Shown here: positions 1 to 10,179 of the stretch, piece after piece
How positions within the stretch are numbered: the first letter of the stretch is position 1
Layout of the letters: every line of letters begins with the position of its first letter
Source: Sebastes aleutianus
Lineage: Eukaryota; Chordata; Actinopteri; Perciformes; Sebastidae
NCBI GenBank assembly: GCA_916700875.1
Contig: CAKAKS010000072.1
Location: 40,566,170 to 40,630,169, forward strand
Reading direction: 5' to 3'
DNA length: 64,000 nt
Translations under genes and position numbers: made by a program
Notes under the pieces: model-generated
The model's database searches: none
What the model was told of the DNA's origin: nothing
What the model saw: the letters and a program-made list of their open reading frames with translations, nothing else

Positions 1-3000
1 ACCTTATCGGTCTGCATCGCTGACGGCGTTCATCCAGGCATGTCAGGAGCAGAGTGAGTCATCGACCAATCAGCTGTCAGAACGCCGTCTGTTTATGATT
101 GATTATTGATTGATTATTGATTGATTGATTGATTGATTGTTGTGACATCGGTACCAGGCTGGTGCTGAGGAGGATTCTGCGGCGGGCGGTTCGGTTCTGT
201 GTGGAGGTTCTTCAGGCTCCTCAGGGAACGCTGGCCGGCCTGGTTCCTACTGTCACCCACATACTGGTAAAATACATTTCCCATAATGCCTCTGACCAAA
301 GGACATGGTGGATTGATTGGTTGATTGGTTGATTGATTGATTGGTTGGTTGATTGATTAATTGATTAATTGATTAATTGATAGGTTGGTTGGTTGATTGA
401 TTGATTGATTGATTGATGTATTGATTGGTTGATGTTGATTGATTATTCCCTGTGTGGGCGTGGTGATGTATTAATTGATTGATTGATGTATTGATGTATT
501 GATTGATTATTCCCTGTGTGGGCGGGGTGATGTATTCATTGATTGATTGATGTATTGATGTATTGATTGATTATTCCCTGTGTGGGCGGGGTGATGTATT
601 GATAGCTGTATTGATTGATTGATGTATTGATTGATTATTTCCTGTGTGGGCAGGGTGATGTGTATCCGGAGCTCTACCGGGAGGCAGACCGGGTGAGTGA
701 CTGATGGGTTTGTAACTATGGAAACGTGTGAAGCAGTTTTCTATGTAGTATTTTATTTCTATATAGAAATCTGATATTCAGATACCTGAAATAAACACAG
801 TGAACACACGTACTGTATATACTCATGTACGGAACATAACTTCATGTCCAGTTAATGATGTCAGCGAGGCTCCGAACATCTGTAACATCTGTAGATCCCA
901 GTATCTCTTAGAAGGGATTTCCATAACAGGACGTCGTCATCAGCTGCCGTTCTTTCAGATCATGGACGTCATCAACGAGAACGAGGCTCACTTCCTGTCG
1001 TCTCTGAAGCAGGGTAGCAGGCTGATCCACCGAACACTCAACAGAAAGGACTACAAACATGGAGTCTTCCCCGGTCAGTTCCTCCCTGAGCTACTACAAC
1101 TCCCATCAGCCACCTGGACAGGCGGCGGGCGGAGGAACGTGTCGATAGAACGGAGCTGGAGCTCACTTTTATAATAATTAATTTCTCTCTGATGTGATCA
1201 GCCTCGGTGGCCTGGTCTCTGCACCGGGACCTGGGTTTCCCTCTGGACCTGGTGGACCTGATGTTGGAGGAGAGAGGAGTCCAGGTGGACCGTCAGCAGC
1301 TGGACCGACTGATCGCCGACAACCAGAAGGTGACGTTTCATACGGAGCTCCCATAATGCTCCTGGTTTCTACGGCTTCTTAGATCTCGTGATGTCAGTTT
1401 AACGACATCATGTAGATCATATAGATAGATATTACCACAGGGCTTTTATTGTGAAAGGGCTGTATGACTTCCTCTGTCTCTCTCAGGTGATGTCTGTCTC
1501 TCTGTCTCTCTCAGGTGACGTCTCTCTCTCTGTACCTCTGTCTCTCTGTCTCTCTCAGGTTATGTCCGTTTCTCTGTCCCTCTGTCTCTCTGTCTCTCTC
1601 AGGTGACGTCTGTCTCGCTGTCCCTCTGTCTCTCTGTCTCTCTCAGGTGATGTCTGTCTGTCTGTCTCTCTGTCTCTCTCAGGTGACGTCTGTCTCTCTG
1701 TACCTCTGTCTCTCTGTCTCTCTCAGGTGACGTCTGTCTCTCTCGGGTGACGTCTCTCTCTCTCTGTCTCTCTCAGGTGACATCTGTCTCACTCAGGTGA
1801 CGTCTCTCTCTGTCTCTCTCAGGTGACGTCTGTCTCACTCAGGTGACGTCTCTCTCTCTGTCTCTCTCAGGTGATGTCTGATCTTCAGTCAGGTGTTCAG
1901 TCTCAGGTGATGTTGGACGTCCTCAGCCTGGCAGAGCTGCAGCGTCTCGGTGTCCCTCACACTGACGATGGACTCAAATATGCGTACCGACTGGAGCGGG
2001 ACAGATACGGTACTACCTGTCTCACCCGTCTCACCTGTCTCACAGCAGCAGCTGGTGGACATTAGAGGACCTGCAGCTGGACTCATGTCTCACCTGTTTC
2101 CTCCCAGTGTTCCCAGCATGCCGTGCGACAGTCCTGGCTCTGTATGACGGTCACACTCTGGTGTCAGAGGTCACCGAGGGTCAGCGCTGTGGTGTCCTCC
2201 TGGATCAGACCTGCTTCTACTCTGAGCAGGGGGGACAGTCACATGACCGGGGCTACTTCACCCGGGACGGACTGCAGGTCAGCTGACCGCTCACAGGGGA
2301 AATGCATCATGGGAAGATTACCTGTTGTGTGTCCAGGTGAGGTCTGACTCCAGGTGTGTGTGTTTCCTGTCTCTCAGGACGTCCTGTACCCCGTGGAGGC
2401 CGTGATCCAGGCTGGGGGGTACGTGGTCCATCAGGTGACCGCCACCGACAGCCTGAAGACTGGAGACCAGGTCCAGCTACACCTGGACCAGGTGAGTACC
2501 CAACACGTAGTCCGTTGTACAGAATCAGACATAGACTCAGATGAAGCAAATATATCTGCTATTAAAACATCTGTTTAGTATGGTGAAGTGTCCTGTGTGT
2601 CTCTCAGGTCCACAGATTGTCCTGTGTGTCTCTCAGGTCCACAGATTGTCCTGTATGGTGAATCACACAGCGACTCACATCCTGAACTTTGCTCTGAGGA
2701 AAGTTCTGGGTGTTTCTGTTCAGCAGAGAGGATCTCATGTTTCAGCTGATCGCCTCCGCTTCGACTTCAGTGTCAAGGTCAAACAAATAAACACCAACTA
2801 ACTCACTGACTAGTAGCGTTATATATGTATGCTATATATACTGTAGATATTCACTCACCGGCCACTTTATTAGGTACACCTTGCTAGTACCGGGTGGTCT
2901 TCATCTGCTTCAAGGTTGGACGTGTTGTGCGTTCAGAGATGGTATTCTGCATACCTTGGTTGTAACGAGTGGTTATTTGAGTTACTGTTGCCTTTCTATC

Positions 3001-6000
3001 ATCTCCAACCACTCTGCCCATTCTCCTCTGACCTCTGACATCAACAAGGCATTTCCGTCCACACAACCCCCGCTCACTGGATATGTTCTCTTGTCCGGAC
3101 CATTCTCTGTAAACCCTAGAGATGGTTGTGCGTGAAAATCCCAGTAGATCAGCAGTTTTTGAAATACTCAGACCAGCCCGTCTGGCACCAACAACCATGC
3201 CACGTTCAAAGTCACTTAAATCCCCTTTCTTCCCCATTCTGATGCTCGGTTTGAACTTCAGCAAGTCGTCTTCACCACGTCTAGATGACGTAATGCATTG
3301 AGCTGCTGCCATGTGATTGGCAGATTAGCTATTTGTGTTAACAAGCAATTGAACAGGTGTGCCTAATAAAGTGGCCGGTGAGTGTATATATATCTATAGA
3401 TATAGTATATGTATAGATCTATATATATATTATAGTATATATATAGATATATAGATATACAGTATATATAAACAGTATATCTATATATAGATATATACAG
3501 TATATCTATATAGTCTATATATATATATATACAGTATATATATCTATAGATATATATATACTGTATATATCTATAGATATATATATACTGTATATACTGT
3601 GTATGTATATACAGTATATATATATATAGATATATAGATAAATACAGTAAATTATATATATATATACAGTATATATATAGATATATACTGTATATATATA
3701 CACACTGTGTTTATATATTTACCTGTATATATTATTTGTCCTCAGAGGTCACTGGACGTCTCTCAGCTGCAGCAGGTAGACAGGTGTGTTAATGACATCA
3801 TCTCAGCCAATCAGATCGTCCACAGCCAGGAGCTTCCTCTGCAGGCAGCCAGGAGCATCAACGGGCTGAGGACAGTGGACGAGGTGACTGTCTCACTGTG
3901 TCTCTGTCTCACTGACTGTCTCACTGACTGTCTCACTGTGTCTCTGTCTCACTGACTGTCTCACTGTGTCTCTGTCTCACTGAGTCTCTGTCTCACTGAC
4001 TGTCTCACTGTGTACTGACTGTCTCTCTGTCTTCCTGTCTGTCTCCAGGTGTATCCGGACCCTGTGAGGGTGGTGTCCGTGGCCGTGGCGGTCTCCGAGC
4101 TGATGGACGATCAGACGGACAGAGAGTCGTCTGTGGAGCTCTGCTGTGGGACGTGAGTCAAACACACCTGTTCACTTGGCGGCTGTCTCTTAGCAACACA
4201 TTTAACCTTCTGATGGGACAGGTGTGACCAGCAGAGGGCAGTGAAGATATAGAGGAGTAACGTCTACCTGAGTCTATGATATCAGCATTCATTTATGTTT
4301 AATATGTTTGTCTGTTCAGCCACCTGCTGCAGACCGGAACCATCCAGGACCTGGTGATAGTTTCTGAGAGACAGATGGTGAAAGGAATCAGTCGTATCGT
4401 CGCTGTGACGGGACGGGAGGCAACACGGGTCAGTTACAAACATCACAAACAAGTCTGTCTTAATGAAAACTACTGAAAACAACTCTGACGCTGGTGTTGT
4501 TGTCTTCAGGCTCGGGAGGACGGTCAGGTGTTGTCTCAGGATGTGGACTCTCTGTCAGCCAGACTGACAGGCTCCGCCCCCTCCAGCCTCGACTCCGCCC
4601 AGTGTCTCGCCAAGGAGGTCGGAGTCCTCTCTGATGTAGGTAACCTACCCATGATGCACTGCAGCCTCTGAGATGATGATGATGAAGTGTGTCCTGTTGA
4701 CCCTGTGCTTTGTCTGTCAGGCTGTAGATAACACCCCCATCCCTCAGTGGTGGCGCAGAGAGCTGCAGAGCCGACTCAGAGCGCTGCAGAGGACCAGTAA
4801 CACCGCCGTCAGGAAACTGGAGACCACAGAGGTGAACACACACCTGAGACACACCTGAGACACACCTTAGACTTACCCGAGACACCTCTGAGACTCACCT
4901 GAGACACCTCTGAGACTCACCTGAGACACACCTGAGACTCACTTTAGACTTACCTGAGACGCACCTGAGACACACCTTAGACTTACCTGAGACACCTCTG
5001 AGACAGACCTGAGACGCACCTGAGACGCACCTGAGACTAACTGAGACTCACCTTAGACTTACCTGAGACCTACCTGAGACTCACCTTAGACTCACCTGAG
5101 ACGCACCCGAGACACACCTGAGACTCACCTGAGACGCACCTGAGTCGCACCTGAGACACACTTGAGACACACTTGAGACACACCAGAGACTCACCAGAGA
5201 CACACCTGGGACTCATCTGAGACACACTTGAGACTTCCCTGAGACACACTTGAGACACACCAGAGACACACCAGAGACTCACCTTAGACTTACCTGAGAC
5301 ACACCTGAGACTCACCTGAGACTTACCTGAGACTCACCTGAGACTCACCTGGGACTCACCTGGGACTCACCTGAGACTCAGGGACCTAACGGACCCTCAG
5401 GTGTATCTGTGTCCATTCTCTGACTGTTTTCCCATCATGCTTTGCGCAGGCTGCGGTGAGAGCTCAGGCTCTGCTGGAGAAGAACGGCTTTAAGGATCTG
5501 CAGGTGGATTCTGTGGAGACGGACTCTCTGTCGGTAAGATCAATCAACCTGATCAATAACTCTCTATAGATGAACACACTGGATCCTACATTTCCCATCA
5601 TGCATCTTTCATTATGCTGTCTTGTCTGGTCATCAATCAATAGAATGCTGACGGGTCAGTAGCAGACTGTGTTCAGGAGGCTTTGAGACGACAAGCTGTT
5701 AAATTGTGTGTTTTCTGGATGGAGTTTGGTTCCATCGGTCTGTTCTCTGCAGGAGAATCTCAAAGCTGATTGGCTTTTGCGGCACGCCGTCATGCGATTT
5801 TTCGTATATTCATGTCGCCCGACACAAATTTGCGTTTTAGCTTTGACTTTGAGTGTAACTGCGTTTGGTGTGAACGCATCATTAGAGGCTTCCTGCCTGG
5901 TGAACACATGATGACATCACAGCTGTCCTGCTGTTTCCTGTCAGATCGTGATGAAGACGGTGAATCAGCTGAGCGCTGCAGCTCCTCACAGTCACGTGAT

Positions 6001-6313
6001 GCTGCTCGCTCACCAAAGGCATTCTGGGAAGGTTCTGTGTGCCTGTCAGGTTCCCAAGGTAATGATGACACACACCTGTCAGTGACATCACAGAGGGGTC
6101 GGGCCTTATTTGAAGCGTCTGATTGGTTGTTCTCTCCTTCCTCAGGACTCAGCAGCCCTCTCGGCCTCTGATTGGGCGGTGGCGGTGTGTCGTCACCTCG
6201 GGGGGAGCGCCGGCGGCTCCGCGCTGGTTGCCAAGGGAACAGGAAGCAGTGGTGACATCACTGAAGCGCTGAGGTGGGCGGAGGAGTTCGCTCGCCAGAA
6301 AACACAACAATGA
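1..6313 (+). CDS. aars2: Mitochondrial alanyl-tRNA synthetase, 3' part (17 exons)
   Basis: Charges mitochondrial tRNA-Ala with alanine; the part present covers the end of the aminoacylation half, the editing domain and the C-terminal domain. Exons: 1-53, 158-266, 654-692, 959-1073, 1202-1329, 1871-2009, 2108-2277, 2378-2491, 2637-2777, 3746-3883, 4049-4152, 4320-4428, 4510-4635, 4721-4831, 5450-5533, 5945-6058, 6146-6313 (stop TGA). Phases join without a break, giving 653 aa against about 985 aa for human AARS2; the 5' exons lie before the window. Seen: LVLRRILRRAVRF (exon 2), the editing-site zinc motif HTATH (2664-2678), its partner CCGTH split between exons 11 and 12, and TDLE-like GSSGDITEAL near the end. 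The mitochondrial AARS2 form rather than cytosolic AARS1 is chosen because the whole C-terminal half follows human AARS2 (e.g. RVVSV, AVCRHLGG). The start of the exon at 1871 is the least certain border, because it lies in a repeat of acceptor-like units. Convergent with calpain A. Confidence 0.95.
303..653. repeat. GATT repeats plus minisatellite ending on the exon 3 acceptor of aars2
   Basis: Intron of aars2. GATT/GGTT tetranucleotides pass into four related units, each holding TTCCCTGTGTGGGCGG followed by GGTGATGT (about 439-474, 504-538, 567-602, 627-660). The last unit, with CAG in place of CGG, is the real acceptor and the first bases of the exon at 654. A smaller GATT run lies at 95-141. 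Confidence 0.85.
1445..1880. repeat. CT-rich minisatellite of CTCTCTCAGGTGA units
   Basis: Intron between the aars2 exons ending at 1329 and starting at 1871. More than ten copies of a pyrimidine tract plus CAG-GTGAYGTCTG; spacing varies with the number of TCTG units. Every unit looks like a 3' splice site followed by a GTGA donor-like tetramer. The last unit runs into the exon that begins GTGATGTCTGATC. Confidence 0.85.
2590..2648 (+). repeat. 29-bp direct duplication of an aars2 3' splice site
   Basis: A 29-bp unit containing TCTCTCAG-GTCCACAGAT occurs twice in tandem. The second copy gives the exon at 2637. The first gives an equal acceptor at 2608; its use would add 29 nt and shift the frame. 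Confidence 0.85.
2851..3384 (-). mobile_element. Tc1-like DNA transposon, internally deleted
   Basis: About 534 bp in the aars2 intron 2778-3745. Terminal inverted repeats: CACTCACCGGCCACTTTATT at the left, and its complement ending AAGTGGCCGGTGAGTG at the right, next to TA-rich DNA, as expected for TA target sites. It holds only the DNA-binding part of a transposase on the minus strand, so it could move only if a full transposase were supplied elsewhere. Confidence 0.9.
2884..3312 (-). pseudogene. Tc1 transposase fragment (DNA-binding domain only)
   Basis: An unbroken 142-codon frame. It contains MGKKGDLSDFERGMVVGARR and then GLSISKTADLLGFSRTTISR, the N-terminal helix-turn-helix of Tc1 transposases, then a second helical part around KATVTQITTRYNQGMQN. 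The frame ends just after LKQM, where full-length relatives go on to the DDE catalytic domain. That domain is wholly absent, and the deletion joins almost directly to the left terminal repeat. A copy this short cannot catalyse transposition. Whether it is expressed is unknown. Confidence 0.85.
3385..3720. repeat. TA-rich microsatellite
   Basis: Repeated ATATATAGATATA and TATACAGTATATA words directly after the Tc1 element, running up to the aars2 exon at 3746. Confidence 0.9.
3884..4035. repeat. CTGTCTCACTGA minisatellite in an aars2 intron
   Basis: Units of CTGTCTCACTG(A/T) begin directly after the donor of the exon ending at 3883 and continue to near the acceptor at 4049. Confidence 0.8.
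4838..5395. repeat. CACCTGAGACA minisatellite, 10-11 bp units
   Basis: About 50 degenerate copies of CACCTGAGACAC/T fill most of the aars2 intron 4832-5449, starting at the donor side. The short unit leaves frames open on the minus strand that are not genes. Confidence 0.9.
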
Positions 6314-6795
6314 TGTCGTAAAGCGAGAGATGACATCAGTCTGACATCACAGCGCCGCATGCTGAGGGGGTGAGGTATTTCTACACTGAGGAACTGTTTC
6401 CTGTTTGGACAGGAAGTATGGTGGCGGGACAAGTGAGGACCAATACGACGTCTTCGCTTTGCTGCTGTCTGGTAGCATGCTAATGGTTAGCTTCCTTCAC
6501 ATGCTGCTGATAAACTGAACGTCGGGGGGTGGACAAAATATCAGAAACACCTCAAACCGGCGCTTTAAGTTTCTATTATATCATGAATGTGGACCTGATA
6601 AACCTGATATTATAACTCCTCTGATGCTACATCCTGTAACATGCTGCTGAGTGGACTGTACTGAAGGTACTAAAGGTACTAAAGGCGAGTACTGTAAGCC
6701 CCGCCCACAGCTGCATTGGACGACACAGCCAGGTGTGAAGGTTTATGATTTATAACTGATATTTTATAAATCTGAACCTTACATTTTTGTTTTAT

Positions 6796-6801
6796 AATAA
6801 A
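6796..6801 (+). other. Probable aars2 polyadenylation signal
   Basis: AATAAA lies 483 nt after the aars2 stop codon and is the first canonical hexamer I see downstream of it. It precedes the 45-bp tandem array. Confidence 0.6.
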
Positions 6802-6850
6802 TCACTGCTCAGACTGACTCACATATTTATTGTCTTAATTATTGTTATTG

Positions 6851-7105
6851 TTAATAACACTTCTATAACTAGGTTTACAGATTATTATTAAGGCGTTAAT
6901 AACACTTCTATAACTAGGTTTACAGATTATTATTAAGGCGTTAATAACACTTCTATAACTAGGTTTACAGATTATTATTAAGGCGTTAATAACACTTCTA
7001 TAACTAGGTTTACAGATTATTATTAAGGCGTTAATAACACTTCTATAACTAGGTTTACAGATTATTATTAAGGCGTTAATAACACTTCTATAACTAGGTT
7101 TATAG
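6851..7105. repeat. 45-bp tandem array, about 5.7 copies
   Basis: Almost identical units beginning AACACTTCTATAACTAGG lie between the convergent 3' ends of aars2 and calpain A. The copies hardly differ, so the expansion is recent. Confidence 0.9.
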
Positions 7106-7294
7106 ATCAGGTGTGAATCAAACACAAAACAATAAATGAGTTAAAGATGAAACACAAACGGAGTCTTCTGGACCAATCAGAACACAGCTAAACATTATTG
7201 GAACCACTTTATTTTAACACCCGTCATCGTGTATAATCAGTATATAAACATGTAATAACAGGAGGAATACCAGACTATAATGCAGTTGTAAGTG

Positions 7295-7311
7295 TTTATT
7301 AATGTTTTATT
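7295..7311 (-). other. Candidate polyadenylation signals of calpain A
   Basis: Two overlapping-range TTTATT words (AATAAA on the minus strand) about 290-300 nt past the stop codon. A further one is at 7208-7213. The choice among them cannot be made from sequence alone. Confidence 0.35.
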
Positions 7312-7599
7312 TATAAACAGCTGTAATAATATAAAACATGTGTTATTAGGAGGAGTTCTACCGAACATTAATAAACACTTAAACATGTCTTTATATCTGC
7401 TCATAGTCACATTATAACGTGCAATAAACCATCTATTGATGACAGATGATCAGCAGCTGTCTCACTAACATCCCTCATCATTCCTATAGAATATATATAT
7501 CAACCACACCCATTATATTACAGCTCCAGTTGGTACAGTCGGTCAGTTTGCTTGGACCAGGACCAGGATCAGGATCAGGACCAGGGTGGTCCTGGTTCC

Positions 7600-8396
7600 T
7601 CAGAGCAGAGTTACGTTCAGCCACTGCAGGAGAATCACATCAGATTCATGTTCAATCATCTCTGATGTAAACGAACATCTTTAAATTAATATTAATCTCT
7701 TCAGAGTTCTGTGTTACAGTCGGTGAAATAATAATCTACGTCAGTGGTTCTCAAACTATGGTACACGTACCACTGGTGGTACACGGTAGAAGCTCTGACT
7801 ATCGATTCCTCTTATTGATGCTTTCCCACAGTTACGCTGCACAATGACGCAGACGCACGCTGCATCATGTTTCAGTTTGTTTTGGACCGGAGCCACGGCG
7901 GAAAGAAAAAAGCGCTTAACAGCGTGGCGCTACTAAACATGAGGTGATGCACCCTATTATTCCCTAATAAAGCGACACTGAACAACAAATCTGTGTTTAA
8001 ATCAGCAGGAGGAGAGTTAGTAACGTTAGCTGTTAGCAGCCGGTGGGCAGCACAGTCCTGACTGGATAAATAACGGCGATACGAACATTAACGGAGGTGC
8101 CATTGAGTTATTGTTATGAGGCGTTTAAAGTCTGCTCAGGAAAAATGACTATTGGGCGAAGGTAAACTACAACGTTATCATGATGTGTTCAAATGTAATC
8201 TCGTAAAATTTTAGACGTTGAATCACTGATCTACGTCCTTTATGGTTTAACTGGGTCTGTGAATCCATTAAACAAGTTCTCTACAGTCGTGTATTAAACT
8301 TTCACGGTGAAGTTTCTTACCTCCAATATGGTGAACTCAACAGTTCCTGACTTATCTTTGTCCAGCGTGTTGAACGTGTCTGTGGAGAGGAAACAG

Positions 8397-8436
<40 letters not shown>

Positions 8437-10137
8437 CATCATCCCCATCACCATCATAATGATGAAGACGAGTCAGTGTGGACTCTGAGGACTGTGAGGA
8501 CTCACTGAACATGGTCTCCAGACGAACCAAGCAGCCCACAAAGTTGTCAAAGTCGATGGTGAGATCTGATTCACTGTAGCGGGCCACCAGGACCTGATGG
8601 AGCGGGTTGTTCAAACTGAACCCTGAAACACAACCACAGACTTTACTGAGGACCAGCAGAACCAAGGTCACAGAGGTCACAGAGGTCACAGTGGACCTGA
8701 TGGAGCGGGGTATTCACACAGTTTACTGAGGGCCAGCAGCAGACACATGAACCTGGACCTCTTGGTGGGTTCAGAGATGTGTGAATCAGTGGTGATGAAG
8801 ACGTCCTGATGAAGAATCAGTGGTGAGGAAACACAACAAGTGTTTTATTGTGAAATGTGTTTCAGTGGTTTACCAGCGTCCTCCACAGCCATCCTCATCT
8901 CAGTAGAGCTCATCGTCCCCGAGTTGTCCACGTCCTTCTTACGGTAAATATTCTATCCCACAGAGACGACAACAGAGACAGCGTTAGATATCAAACACCT
9001 CCTACGTCAGTTATACCCGGTATGTGGTCTCTGGTTCAGACGGACTCTTTGGATCAGGAGACCAGGACCAGAAACACCTCCCGGCTGGTGTACATTCACA
9101 TACATGAAACCTGGTGCCCTGGAGGTCTAAGGAGCTGACCCTGGTTCTATAGTCCCTGGTCTGGGTTCAGTCAGGGTTCTGGTTAGCTCACATGGAACAG
9201 AAACCAGGTCCTGGATCGGACACTCACCAGGTAGTTCTCGATTTTGGTCCACAGCACTTTAAACTCCACCAGACCCAGTTTACCGCTGCCGTCTTTCTGC
9301 AGCCACAGTTCAGGAAGTCACACTGATGCTCACACCTGCTCACACTGGTGTTATTTACCCATCAGCCACTGTGGCAGCTCTCTCTGCAGACTGAACCGGT
9401 TCACACCTGAACTACAAACTAAAACTTATTGCTGAATAACGATTATTTATTTATTAATGTGTTGATTCTTTTCTCAGTTAACAATTTGATCTATAAGGAT
9501 ATTTAAATGATTAAACATAATAATGAGTAATAGTATAATTAGTAGTATAATTATAAAAACATAATGATGTAATGGAAGGATACGTCCAGCATGTTGACCA
9601 TGTTGCGACACGTTGCCATGCTGAAGCCGCTGGTCTCGATGTCATCACCTGTCAGAGACAACAGGTTAACACGGTCCACGCATGCACATGAACACTGTTC
9701 ACATCTCCACATAAACACTGTTCACATCTCCAGATGAACACTGTTCACACACCGGCACATGACGTGAACACGGTTCACGCCTCCACATGAACACTGTTCA
9801 CGCCTGCACATGAAAAGGTCTAGTTTCTCACGTTTGCACACGACTTTGTTGAGGATCTTCTGCAGCTCGAAGGTGGAGATCTCATTGTCCTGCAGCACAG
9901 AGACACTTTCTGTCAGCTCAACAGCACATATTTTATATATAAATATATATACACACATTTAATATATTTAATGTATACACACACACACACACACATATAA
10001 ATATACATTAAATATGTTCTATATGAGCAGCTCACCCCTCCTGCCAGCTGACCGAACAGACCTCTGAACCGATCGTCCACATCGTCCTCATCGATCTCAA
10101 TCTGAAACAAGTCAAACCTCCACATATTTATATGTTC

Positions 10138-10179
<42 letters not shown>

